NCBI GenBank assembly: GCA_944989445.1
Contig: CALYLW010000560.1
Span: 203,308 to 267,307, forward strand
Length of the DNA stretch: 64,000 bases
Source of the DNA: Ampullaceana balthica
Taxonomy: Eukaryota > Mollusca > Gastropoda > Lymnaeidae
Reading direction: 5' to 3'
Shown: positions 24,671-36,514 of the stretch, piece by piece
Layout of the letters: every line of letters begins with the position of its first letter
Position numbering within the stretch: the stretch's first letter is position 1
Notes under the pieces: model-generated
The model's database searches: none
Told to the model about the DNA's origin: nothing
What the model saw: only the letters and a program-made list of their open reading frames with translations
Translations under genes and position numbers: made by a program

Positions 24671-25967
24671 TCTCTTTGCGGAGGATAAGTCTCCGTAACA
24701 GCAACTATTTTCTTAACATGAAAACGTTACACGAAAGAGAAGCTTTTTAAATAAATAAAATAAAAATCAAGGGAGAAATGAAGGAGCTATAATAAAATAT
24801 TTAAAAACCTTTAAGTCCAAAACCTTACACTGCACACTGGACATAAATTCCTTTGAAACTCATGTTACTGGCTTAAAAATCAGTGGGCTAAAGTAGTATA
24901 AAACGTGATATGTAGCTCTTGGCGTCTGTCTTTTATTCTACAAATCTGTCAGCGACTCCTGTAGTAGAAGGGAACATTTTTGCATCTCATAAATTCCAAC
25001 AACGACCAATATTTCAATAAAATATTGGCACTTAAGTGGTGGTCCGAACCTTTTGATGAAGCTTTGCCATTGTTATTAGTACAGCGAGATTATAAAATTT
25101 TCGACATAAGAACATTAACATCGGCATATAAGACATAGACATTAAAACCTGAAGAAGATATGATACGGCTGGTGCGTAAATTATTTTACGGTATGTAAAC
25201 TAAAAGTAGGGGTCTACCGATATGCTTTTTTCCCCCGATATTACCAATACCGATATTGCCGATATTTTTTTTTGTCGATATGTGTGCCGATATGAGTATT
25301 TGTTAGTACAAAAACAGTGGTTATATTTGATGACGTAATTCTTAAATTTATGACTCGTACTTATTTATATTTTATATGTTAGGCTACTGGTTTAATTAAA
25401 ACAAATGTAAATTAAGAAACATATCGTACTATTTCATTTGAATTAAAAGTAGGTGTCGATTACAGTCGTCCGTATTTCGTAAATAATGCAGGAATATGGA
25501 TCGAAGGTTTTTTTATATTCAATAAGTTTATAAAATAATAGGGGTGTAACGAGTATGATTTTTTGCCGAGTACAGAGTATCCATACCGAGAACTTGAAGA
25601 ACTATTAACCTGCTATTAACCTACGAAAGAAAAAAAATTGAATTTTGACCTCAATTCCGCTGTTCGCGTCACGCATTTTTTTCTCCCGTTTTAATAATGA
25701 TTTCATTTTCAGGATCAATACTGTAAGTAAAATTATTATTTCTGTATTCTGTTTTAAAAATATTCTTTTTTAATAACTCTGGACAGACCACGGTGTGGGG
25801 GGGATGTAGGGTCTCTGGACAGACCACGGTGTGGGGTTCGAGGCAGGGTCTCTGGACAGACGGCAGTGGGTAATGTTGTGATTTCCTACCATGAACTTCA
25901 CAGGTCACCCTACACTTATTTTCCCGTCCTTGGACAGGAATTGTTTCAAGTATATTTATAAAAAAAA
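24671..25967. other. Spacer between the duplicated units
   Basis: No gene recognised. A stretch near 25.22-25.29 kb is rich in CCGATAT(T/A) words, a degenerate short repeat. A separate tandem repeat lies at 25777-25865. Confidence 0.45.
25777..25865. repeat. 36-37-bp tandem repeat, 2.5 units
   Basis: The phrase CTCTGGACAGACCACGGTGT starts at 25777 and 25813. A variant starts at 25850. Confidence 0.8.
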
Positions 25968-26370
25968 ACTTTACAAAGTTTCGTGATTAGATGAAGAAAA
26001 TAATATTTATTCAACTTATGTAATAAAACAATAACGTCCCAATCTGTACAAAGTGATAAGCACATTGATTCCAGTGTGGATCATGATTTGTCTATATTTT
26101 GTCTAGATCATGTACAATCAAATGATGCTTCAAATCGTAAATGTTTACGAAAAACAAGATTTTGGGCTCCCGAATGGGCATTATGAGTTCAATGTCATGT
26201 AGTATTTTAATATGGCGATCACGTTTTTATGTACTCATTTTGGTCTAACAGTGTAGCAAAAGTTTAAATGATATTTTTATATAGCTCTTGTTTCGAAAAA
26301 ATGGGTCCCTGGCCAACAACGTTTTACTTTAGAAACCTTTTAAGCTAGAATTTGTTTGCGATAGGGGACT

Positions 26371-27140
26371 TAACTAAACACATATTCTGTAGGCCTGAGA
26401 CTAATCTCTTAAGGCCTTGGCTAGTACCTGGGCAATCTGCTCCATCTGCTAAGCATTGCCATACAACATTGTCTTTACATGTGACTCTTCCGCCTCTCTC
26501 ACCTCCCCGGCTATATCTAGCGCGGGGAAAGACGTCACCAGGTGTACGACCGTCTCAGAGGCTTGGCTGCAATGACGGCAGTTTGAGTCCCTGTTGTGGT
26601 CTAGCCTGTGAAAGTATGAGTTGGTTGGGCAGTGTTCTGTTCTCATCTGAGTCACTAATCTCTGGTGTTTGCGACTCAGGTTCCACCACTGGTCTGAACG
26701 GCTTGGCCTGGGCATGTTAGCGAATACCCCCATGGCTGTCGTGTTGTCAGCCCACTCCAGGTACCACTTATTCCGGAAGTTGTCCTTTAGCCAGGTTTTA
26801 GCCCCAAGATAAGTGACTGGGGCCTCTGGTTGGGGAAGGGCCGCTCCTGCTTTGACCAGGGAGTCTGCCTTTTCATTGCCGTCAACATTCACGTGGCTCG
26901 AAATCCACTGCACTGTTACCTTACCTCCAAGTCTTTCGAGCTTACCCACGTCCTCCACGATGGCGTCAACCAAGTGGGTGCTACGTTTCTCACTAACCAG
27001 GACTTCGAGGGCCGATCTCGAGTCACAAAACAGAACAGTGTCGAAACCGAAAATTTCCGACCCCTGCAGTGTCCGGTGCACACTTTCCAGGGCCGTGTGT
27101 ATAGCCTCAAGCTCCGCATCGTAATTCGATGCCATAGTCC
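26371..27140 (-). mobile_element. 5'-truncated LINE with RNase H domain
   Basis: The minus strand has an open frame (27252-26449, partly host sequence at its start). It contains ASNYDAELEAI, LFCDSRSALEVL, VQWISSHVNVDGNEKADSLV and a C-terminal CRHC..SETVVHLV motif. These are the RNase H active-site Glu and two Asp residues and the trailing zinc-knuckle-like region of I/Jockey-type LINEs. The first catalytic Asp strand is missing because of 5' truncation. Host sequence gggact flanks both sides, and unit 1 has the empty site (about 15890). Confidence 0.8.
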
Positions 27141-27397
27141 CACAGGGACTAAACAACTCCTTAAAGTTTAATGCCGATTGGTTGCATAAAATGAAATGTA
27201 TACAGGTTATATAAGGAAAAACAAATCGATCCCCTGGGCCAAACCCTTGCAAAAGTTCAACATACCTGTTGATTTAAAGCGTCAGCATTATGGTATTATT
27301 TGTTTGTCAATATTTGTCAAGGTGGTATAGAATAAAATAGGGAACAAAAACTTAATACTTAACGAACAAATGTATGAGGCCTACGATGCCGAAGTCT

Positions 27398-27747
27398 TAT
27401 CTTATCTTATCTGTTTACAGACGCTCCTTCTATACAGAAGATTATTGCGTCCTACGCTTATCTATGGTTTGTGTTTAGTCCTGCTTTTTTATCAGATATT
27501 TAAATGTTGATAAAGTGTTGGTTTTCCTGGATTCTTCAGGCAACCCATTCCACGCCCGAATTCCGGACGGGAAGAAGGAAAACTTGTATGTGTTTGTTCT
27601 TGCATACGGAATAAGAAAGGTGTTTTTATCCTTATGTCTATCTGAGTGTTGTATTAAGTTATCTTTGTGTTGTATTTCTAAATTAGAATTAATTGCTTTA
27701 TGTATGATTACTACTTTGCTCTTGGTTCTTCTGTCCTCTAGTGTTTC
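27398..27747 (-). mobile_element. 5'-truncated LINE tail, same family as 61722-62650
   Basis: On the minus strand it encodes only the last part of the protein (FLIPYARTNTYKFSFFPSG, RAWNGLPEESRK). It then has the 3' end GGACGCAATAATCTTCTG and GATAA repeats. It interrupts 'gccgaagt...aagtggaagacatt', which is continuous in unit 1 at 16133. It was therefore inserted after the duplication. Confidence 0.85.
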
Positions 27748-28380
27748 AAAGTGGAAGACATTAGGAGTTATTTCCCCATGATATTTTAATATGGGCTTTT
27801 AAATATTTTGTATCAAACTTTGTTCAAAATCCATTCAATTATCCACTTAGCCAATGTTCAAAATACTTTTTTATAATTCCCATGCTAGCAAAAAATACAT
27901 CCCCACCTCCCGCCCTACAATCAATGGACTTTTGTAATTCAAAGCTCTCTTAAATAATAATTTGGGCTTTGAATTTTCTTTTTTAATAAGCTTGGCCATG
28001 GTCTATCCATTTTCAAAATTTATCTAAGAAACACACATTAAACACAATTATTCTATAAATGTTCTAATTTTTATCCAATTTTAATCATTGCTAATAATGG
28101 AATAAGATCTTAATATTGTCTAGAAAATCGCCATCGTAACACCCAAACATTTCCCCACCAAAATCTCTTTCTGACAAATTATAAACAAAGAACACTCAAA
28201 TAATTATCTCAGTGAGTGCAATTTTTTTTTAACTATGTGGATCCGTCTCCCATATTTTTTATTTTCATGGAATACGGGACACACGTAGTCCAAGGATTCA
28301 ATGGGTAACGACAAGTTTTAATAGAGCTGAGAGAAAATAATTTGGAAATGATAAGACACGAAAAGTTTATTAATGCCCAG

Positions 28381-29095
28381 TCCGTCGAAAAGGGGTGGCC
28401 TCTACGGGGCTCGACGGACGAGTAGGGTCGCGGGTCGTGGACATGACCGCGTCACCTGCGACCTGAAATCGACAACTCCTGGGAGGAAATGCCGATATGT
28501 TAGGTGTTAGGTGCTAGTAACATATGATTACAGTCGCTGTACGGATCTTAGACAAAGCATCTTAAATGCATTGTCGATGATGAAACCAAAGTACCCGTTG
28601 ACGGTCGGGTAAATCCGAAGCGACCGTTTCGTCCCCCTCAATTTTACTAGCAACGCCATTGAGCGGTGCCGGTTTAGGGCCAGGAGCGCCAGTACGGATT
28701 AGCAAAAAGAACCGCGAAGAACGCAGCGGACGCCAGCTCTGAGGAAACCTTCCAGTGGGGGTTGCACCCTAGGTAGGTCATTGATGATCCCCCGCATAGC
28801 GGCGGTCTTAACCATTGAGACTCGTATGCTTTGCCGGGGTGGCGCCAAAGAGGTAGCGGGTCATAGTAAGGAAATTCCAACCCTCATTGTGAGGTCAAAC
28901 TTAGTGGGAGACATCTTCGACTTTCAGTCCTGGATGCCCAGGTGGCCGCTTCAGAAGCGACCGCCTTGGGGGGTGCTTTCCCAGCTGTCACGTCCTTTTC
29001 TGGGAGAGGTGAACAGATAGCTGGGAGGGTCTTCCAGGAAGACCAATGAAGATCATTAGGCTTGGGGCTTCTGATTTTCTTCCAGATGTAGGATC
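28381..29095. mobile_element. Unrecognised GC-rich insertion (715 bp), 12-bp TSD
   Basis: attaatgcccag occurs on both sides (28369-28380 and 29096-29107). The corresponding site in unit 1 (about 16741) is uninterrupted. The insert is clearly richer in GC than its surroundings. It starts TCCGTCGAAAAGGGGTGG and ends AGATGTAGGATC, with no terminal inverted repeats or poly-A. Two short overlapping open frames (28674-28880 minus, 28781-29020 plus) have no motif I know. The TSD length fits a LINE or SINE-like element whose body I do not recognise. Confidence 0.75.
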
Positions 29096-29796
29096 ATTAA
29101 TGCCCAGTAGTAGTTTAACATATACTTAATAAATGAACAAAGTAGCAAATAATGAAGAGATTTTTTTTTAATTTGGGAACGTGTAAAGAACCTGTGGTTT
29201 TTATTTTCAAAGATGATTCAAAATTTTTAAGTTAATTAAAATTATTTATTTTCATGTATTTACATAGATAATATAATGCAATTATATAAAAATACACATA
29301 GATTATATAGTTAAATTTGGGACATCAAAAATTTTACAACAAAAAAGTAAAGACATTTCAATAACATTGAGTAAAATTTTAAGACAAAAAATTTTAATTA
29401 AAAAAATAATATAGTATTTTTCAGAAAGTTTAATATATTTTTATGACAATTGAACACACGCGCTAAATTTTGTAAAACACGAATTATATGTAATATAATT
29501 GATTTAAAAAAAAATTATTTAAAAATTGTAAAGCATCTTCTCTATATTTAATTTTAAAAATCTCTTGATTTAAATTTAACAATCGAAAACTTTTTTTAAT
29601 ATATCACATCTAATATAAATCTATGTTATAAACGAGTAGTCCACACATTATATTACATATTTTAGCACATCTAATTTATTCACTTTTTCGAACATATTTT
29701 TTAATCTAGGGCATCAAATACGTAATTTTAAAAAATCACAAATGGTTTAGAATGTAAGACAAGTAATTTTTTTTAAAAAGACATGTAAACTTTAAT

Positions 29797-30288
29797 TTTA
29801 AAAAACCCGTAAAAAAAACAAGTTTTTCACTATAAATCCTTTATGTACGAGACGTAACTAAAAGAATGTTCATTATAATACGCAGCGCCAGACCATCCAC
29901 AAATACAAAATTGCAGTTGTGTCGTCAAACATGTTTAATATAATGCGCACCGATCAGGAATATGTTTATAAAAAGAGTTGTCAATAAAATACGCACCTTA
30001 TTGCTCGACAGAAAGAATGTTCAATGTAATACGCACCGCGACGCTCTATCTCAAAAAATAGCATGATACATAGGAATAAATAAAATAATCTTAAAAATCA
30101 ATAATTTAATTATGGTACATGCGATCGATCTGAAAATTTGATACTTTGTTTTTATTATCGCTACAAAACTGCCTGCAAAATTTCAGCTCGCTAACTTACG
30201 AGCAAGTGGGTTAAAAATCGATCAAAAGTTTTGGCGACAAGCAAGCACGCAAGGTCGGCCGCAGACACCACGAGTTAATATAAAGGAT
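29797..30288 (-). repeat. Unclassified interspersed repeat, ~490 bp copy
   Basis: This is the reverse complement of 63021-63519 over its whole length, with both ends defined (AAATCCTTTATATTAAC... and ...TTACGGGTTTTT). Inside are four spaced copies of a TGCGTATTATATTGAACA-like word. Unit 1 lacks it at 17.96 kb. Confidence 0.75.
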
Positions 30289-30716
30289 TTAAAAATGTAA
30301 AACAGCTGCAAGAACATGAATGTTATCATGTACAATAATCGGTTGTTTAAACCCTGAAATATAACACATGAGACAGTGAGACACAAGAAACCCCGCAATT
30401 CATCCAAAGCTTCTTTTTGCCAATGACATGGGACAGATCCTTCTACTACCACACAAAACTCAAATCAACATTTGTACATCTCATCTATGAGAGATTATAG
30501 AAATCATTTGCCCACACTAATACACTACAGGTGAAGATATTACATAAATAAAACCCTTTAAATGTATTGCCAATATTATACTATCAGAGAGAACACAGCT
30601 AAAAAGAAGGCAAAAACACGTATTATCAATTTACTCTATGATTTTGTGGGGAAAAGACACGAGGCCGAGTTCAGGTACAAGAAACGTTGATGTCATTCTC
30701 ATCGTTTTCTTTTATC

Positions 30717-33700
30717 TTAAAGCTTGGTCTCAGTCGATCCTGATTTGTTGACACTTCTTCGAAATCTGGATGACCCTCCTCTCTTAAAGTCCCGCCACTT
30801 GCTGTACATGACGGGTATCGTGTAGATCATGGGGTTGATGGCCGCGTTGAGTGGCATGACAAAAACAACCAACCAGGCGTAGGTGTCTGGACTGACTACG
30901 TGTCCGGTCAACGCCAGAAAACCTAAGATACAGATGGGAAACCAGCACAGGAAGTTCGACAACACGACCAAAAATAGTTGCTTGGCAACGTTTATTTCCT
31001 GAACTCTCCTGGCAACTAACTGCACATTGGTCATTTGAAAACTGTAACTAGACGATATCAAACGTAAGATGAACATCTGACCACATGAAATTAAAACAAA
31101 CATAATAAAATTGCCACAAATAAAAATTCCAAATGAGTAATGCCAGCCAAGATTTCGGCTAATGCCCAGTGGTAAGCCCAAACACATCCCATTGGATGAG
31201 TAAATTATCCACTCTGGATACATGAGTGGAACCGACGCCAGAATAAAACCAATGATCCAGACACAAAGAACGCAGAGAACCAGACCCAATTTTGTAAACC
31301 TGTGGTCACCGAATGGAAACCTGATGACCAGATATCTGTCCAGCGTGATGAGAAACACAAAGAAAGTTGAGGTTTCACTGGACAGAGTGGACAGAAAGCC
31401 AGCAGCCTGACACAATGAACTTTGAAGCCAATCACTTTCGTGAAGTACATACTCGTCTCTGTAACGGAGGTCAGTAGAGGCGATAATCAGCAGATACACG
31501 CCCATGACATAATCCGACACACTTAGATTGGTCACAAATACACCGTAACCCTTCTTGAAGACGCCTCTGTCATAAATTAACCGGTAGGTGACGACGATGA
31601 TGTTCCCAGCCAATGAAACGCCTGCCACCAACCATAGAAGTGAACGTTTCAATAAATCACTCAGGAGATCTTCACATGAAGAGAACGCTTCTGGAGGTGC
31701 GTGACAAGCGTGTTGAGGTGTGTCTTCACCTGAAATTTGTGGACAGCAAAATTTATAGTTGTCTACGTACAGTGATGTGCTAACGGAAACTTCTTTTAAA
31801 ATCATTATAATGAACTCTGGGCTTAGCCTTGTTTTCTGTAGATTAAAATATTCCAAGCGCTTTAGCTTTAGAAGTGATCCAATCTTTTCAATATTTGTTT
31901 GAAAAAGATTTAATGACCGAATTGACTTGAAATTTTTAAATACATCCAGCTCCAAAACAGGAATTTGTGTGAATGATAAATCAATTGTGTGCAGAACTGG
32001 TGACGAGATACATCGTTGTTGGATTTTAAAGAGGTGTTTATTATTTGACAGATTTAAGAATTGTAAATTCCAGAAGTAATATAACGGTCCATAATCAAGT
32101 AATTCTTTAATATTGTTAAAGCTCAAATTTACGGTATATGTATTTATGTGTATTATATCACTGCCGAAAATTGTGTCAAGATGTTTAAGGTTGCAGTTGG
32201 AGGCGTGGATCTCAAGCAAGTTTGGTAAAATAAAAGTTTCATTTAATTTGGACAGGTCGACGCCGGAGAGATTTAAATATTTGGCTTTAAGGTAAAAAAT
32301 ATTTAATGATGTAATTTCAGGAACTAATGTGTGGTTGGCAACCCCGACAGCTTGTCCATTGCAATTAAATCCAGGTGGACATGTCATGTTACAAAAAGCT
32401 TCGTCCTCACCATAAGGACATTGTGGTACACCATCACAGAGATGGACATGGTGGATGAAAATTTCAGATTTTAAGCATTTAAAAATTTTGTCAATTTTTT
32501 GAAAAATACTATTCAAAGGGATGGCTTCATCTTCCCCGTAAGGACAGTCTCTATGCCAATCTCCGAAATTATACACGGGTACACAGTAACTGTCTGGACA
32601 CTTAAGAAATCCTTCTGGACATTGAAATGTTCTACAGTCTCTCAGATGTCGGTTGTTGTGGCAGCCTGTTGTACTCCAGTCACTGCCTCTCAGATATAAA
32701 CAATTCGGGGCCCATTCAACATTCTTTATATTAACATGAACCTTTTTTCTTTGAGTTGATTTTTTAAATACAGTGTTTACGTCACAGAAAGTTATTTCAT
32801 GATGGAAGAGAACCAACCCAGAACATTGATCTGTACAAGGGATTGACACATTTATTACATACTTGTTACTATTGTCATCTAAGTAAAGATGACATTTCTC
32901 TTGATCACGTGATAACCAATGACTTGGGACACACGTCCAATCCTCACATTGTCTGCCCAGACATCCATCACAGCCTTGTTCATCGCTGTTGTCTGGACAA
33001 TCTTGGATCGTACTGCACCGTGCATCGGTATGGATATACGTCCTGGTAGGATACTTGCCTACACCATTTGGATTAACACAGAGCATTACTTTTTTCCTTT
33101 CCTGTGGCGGAATTTTCTGACAATACTGCTCATCTCTTCCGTTACTACAGTCATTTTCTCCATCACAAACTAATCCATAAATTACCTTTTCTCCATAGTC
33201 GTCATGGCAATAGAACAATCCAGGGCTTTCATTTAACGTCAAATTTTTTATTTCATTAATTTGGTCTAACATAAGATATATTTTTGCAGTTTGTCTTCTG
33301 GTCGCTGTGTCTAATATTTTATCGCTCTCTTTAATCAGTTTATAAAAATCATCAATCCTTTTTTCCTCCATTTCACACACAAGTATTTTGGTAATAGGTT
33401 TATCACAGTTGACAGTTTTCCACTTGAATTCATCCGTCTGATTTATTCCTTTGGAACGAAAGGTAACTGCCACACAATGTTCTCTGTTGTCTTCACTCCT
33501 TTCAAAATTCGCCTCTATGTTAAAACGTCTTAAATTTGACCACCTGAAACCGTTTTGCTGAAAAGCCCATTTTTTATGGAGATCGACGTTTACGGTCTTA
33601 CTTTTACTCTGCTCGGATGCATTCAGATTATCAGCTTTATATGTCTTGTTTTGTAACAGTTTACCAATAAACATAAGCTCTTCCTCCGTTTCGATTTCTG

Positions 33701-34844
33701 GCAAAGAGGAACTTTATGATTGGCACATTCTAGCCGCCTTGAACCAGGAGATTGGCTTATCCATTATATCTATCCAATAACAAGATATCCAATATCCAGA
33801 CCAGATATATTTTGTCATGCCCTTCTTGCAATCTTCACAGAGAACAAAAATAACTGGATTGTACGTTGTGAAGTCATATTTTGAGTTGATGAATACTAAA
33901 TTATTTCTTTCGTATTGTTTTTGTTGATTATATAAGTTAATTTCTTTATTTAATGGCATATCAAACAAGAAGATTAACTTTAACATAGAGTTTGTCCAAA
34001 GACGTAAATCTCTAAATTTATAAAGTTCTTCGCAGTTTCCTAAACATCTTGAAAGAAAAACAACAACATATTTTTTATCTCTAACTTTTTCATCTATTTC
34101 GTTAATAACTACTTTGTATGTGATATCAAAAGCCAAAAATAACCGTGATTTGTTGTTTAAAAATTCTACATTGCCATCATCCGTGTTCACATATGTTTGA
34201 TTTATTAGGTCAAGAGCAGTCGAGAAATCAAGTGATGACGTCACACTGGTCAGATTGAATAACGTTTTCTTTTGGAACGGATCCACCAGAAACACTTCAA
34301 GAATGTTGATGAGGCCGTCCTTGACCCTTGAGACGAAATAAGAAGCAATGTTCTTTATCCGGGTCACTGTCAACTTTGGTTTGTCACGCACATCCACCAA
34401 CAGTTAAAGTTTGACGTGATTTGCGTCACATTGTGGTTCTGTTGAGACGGTTTCAGCAAGTACAACTGAGGAAATACGAGAAAATATTTCTCACATTAAA
34501 ATCTTGGTATAAGTTTCAATAAAGCACACGATAAAAGCGTGAAACGAATTGCGGTTTGTTTAAAAACAAAAAAGCAGCGATTATTTTTTGTAAAATCAGC
34601 GAAGTTATTCATTAAACTTATTTTTTTCAAGTGCATTTAACTATTTGAACCAATACTTTAGAACCCCCAACGTCCAGACATAGATATACATCTATCAGTC
34701 CGTCTCAGATTTCTACAGAAGCTATACATTTACCAAGTGGATACCTTTATTACTGCGTATGTCTGGATAAAAAGTTCCAGATTTACAGCTATACCGATAA
34801 TACTTACGCAGTAACGACAAGGTAATCCAGGTGAGCAGAGTCAT
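30717..34844 (-). pseudogene. GRL101-like receptor copy C, full length with two stop codons
   Basis: Exon 1 is 34844-34808. After a 342-bp intron, one exon (34465-30717) completes a frame of 1,261 residues. Domains in order are signal peptide, von Willebrand A-like (about 28-215) and C-type lectin-like (about 225-378; CVAV, KWKTVNC, KILVCE). Next come LDLa-type modules (about 430-706: CDGENDCSNGRDEQYC, CPDNSDEQGC, CPYGEDE, CDGVPQCPYGEDE), leucine-rich repeats (about 730-915) and a cysteine hinge. The rhodopsin-type 7TM (about 955-1245) keeps LDRY, CWFP and NPMIY. TAA codons interrupt the frame at codon 33 (34404-34406) and codon 263 (33714-33716). The last 995 codons are open. By family analogy it would be a cell-surface receptor sensing an extracellular ligand through its ectodomain. 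Either a very recent pseudogene or assembly error. Confidence 0.85.
34808..34844 (-). CDS. Exon 1 (signal peptide) of receptor copy C
   Basis: A 37-nt exon encodes MTLLTWITLSLL plus one base and ends at donor GTAAGT. Splicing to 34465 (after TTTCCTCAG) continues as LVLAETVSTEPQCD. An in-frame upstream ATG at 34913 would add 23 polar residues; the start at 34844 gives the better signal peptide and matches copy B. Confidence 0.75.
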
Positions 34845-35580
34845 ATTAACGCTCACGTCCTTTGGTTGTTGGTCTTGGACTGCCCTGTAACAACGCAAGA
34901 GTTGTGTGCTCATGTCGCCGTTGAAATGACATGAAACTAGTTATTGTCAAGTCGTTCTCACCAACAGATACATATGTATGTTTGTAGTATAGTGACATTC
35001 CCAATCTAATGTGTTATTTGGAGAAATAAATTATTGAACGTTTTCGTCAGTTTGATTTTTGGTACACTTGGGAGTGCCTGTATCTATTAGCTTGTGACAG
35101 ATATAAACACGTTATGTGAAATGTAAGAGTTATATGATAAAACATGAATGAGAGTTGTATAAACAGATTATATCAGACAGCGATGCATGCCGGTTACTTT
35201 AAATTTTCTTTGAACTTCATTTTAATTTCCAAGTCCATCCACTCTAATATTGCAATGAATTTGAGCATCAGTTGTATAATTTCCAAATTCAGTGACCAAC
35301 TTTGAACTAATTACACCCACTGTGTCAAACCTTAAATTTAACCATAAATGGGCGCATTTCCCCTGCAGTAAGTCACAAATGTGTAGTTTCTAAATCAGTC
35401 ATCACAGTGGAAATAATAAATTTAGTCATGAATGGGTAATTTTAAATTAAGGTGGGGGGGGGCTAACGTCCGGGATGTAATTATATTAGGGGTGTCACAT
35501 TCATCGTCGTTAATTAAATTGTGTAATAAAAAGGTGACCCCCTGAACGGAATTCAGTTATTTATTAATAATAACCTAAGA
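34845..35580. other. 5' flank of receptor C
   Basis: Homologous to the flank of receptor B. No recognisable promoter motif or gene. A short G-run (35453-35462) lies in it. Confidence 0.5.
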
Positions 35581-35645
35581 AAGATTCTCGGGATTTACTG
35601 TCTGGACAAAATTAGCAACCTGGAATTGTGGCAACGGAGGTGGCA
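35580..35645 (+). mobile_element. LINE relic edge shared with 24385
   Basis: The plus strand reads ISNLELWQRRWQVP, matching the first residues of the relic at 24385. It ends where homology between the two duplication units ends, so the unit boundary lies inside an old LINE. Confidence 0.55.
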
Positions 35646-36040
35646 GGTGCCTTGATATTTAACAGTAACGGTGGCAATTTGTTGGACAAATTACAGAGAA
35701 CTCTAAAAGAAAAAGAGATGGAAACCGCATATATGTTAGAAAGTCTTACTCATAGGGTAATGGAGAATTTCGAGCCAAGCCGAAACGTAACACTTAAGGA
35801 CGAAGACATTGCTGAATTGTGGAGAATGCTAGTAGAAAAAGAAGAACAAAATTGCTGATTCAAGTCTGAGGATAATGGAAAATGATACAATAATTGCAAG
35901 CATTATGCAGGAAAATTCTAAGTTTCTCGAGAGTGTTGCTAAAAAAAAGAAGGCGGAACATGCAGTTGAGAATAATCAAGTACATGTACTCGTTGGAAAA
36001 GACGATGAGAAGAAAAAAAAATTTAGCGAGTGATGACACA
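35646..36040 (+). other. Short charged open stretch of unknown origin
   Basis: The plus strand is open to 35858 with a Glu/Lys-rich, coiled-coil-like sequence (LLDKLQRTLKEKEMETAYML, LKDEDIAELWRMLVEKEEQN). After a stop, further charged sequence continues in another frame (NSKFLESVAKKKKAEHA). The open stretch has no proper ATG at its beginning. It may be the remnant of a structural protein or a retroelement gag. I do not recognise it. Confidence 0.3.
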
Positions 36041-36424
36041 TGATATGAGATTCACTGAAAATCAGTTAGTCATAGTCGCCCTTGTATCAGATAAAAACGT
36101 TGATCAAAAAAAAGTTAATGCAGATTAAACAGAAGTTAAGGATGAAAAGATGGGAAATAAGTTTCAAATAAAAGAGGTTAAATTTAATGTAGCTGAAGAA
36201 AATGATGATGGAGAAACTGAATATAATAATGAGAACATCTGCATTTGGGTAGGAGAAAGATTGGCCCCTGGCCCAAGAGATAGTTGTGGTTGTTCACTTG
36301 ACATAGTGTGTGCTTAAGACATTATAGACAGGACCCGTGCCACAGAGTCACATAGAACCGTTGACATTTCAGTTTTGGGCAATGGTTTTTCTTTATCAGT
36401 TAATGGCATTGATAATTATCAATT

Positions 36425-36514
36425 ACTCACCCACAAAACTCGACCATATTTTTATGAGTGAACCAGTTATAACTGGTTCACTCATAAAAATATGGTCGAG
36501 TTTTGTGGGTGAGT
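36425..36514. repeat. Perfect 90-bp palindrome with no spacer
   Basis: Left arm 36425-36469 and right arm 36470-36514 are exact reverse complements, centred on GTTA|TAAC. No target-site duplication was identified outside the arms. Confidence 0.95.

Larger units (their letters stand above)
25968..35645 (-). repeat. Tandem segmental duplication, unit 2
   Basis: Same orientation and order as 15475-24440, carrying receptor C. Private insertions absent from unit 1 are a LINE with RNase H (26371-27140), a LINE tail (27398-27747), an unrecognised 715-bp element (28381-29095) and an unclassified repeat (29797-30288). Unit 2 lacks the LINE and minisatellite of unit 1. Confidence 0.85.

Noticed and set aside
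27515..27781. Plus-strand open frame MLVFLDSSGNPFHARIPDG, also at 61852
   Set aside because: It is the antisense of the LINE C-terminus encoded on the minus strand.
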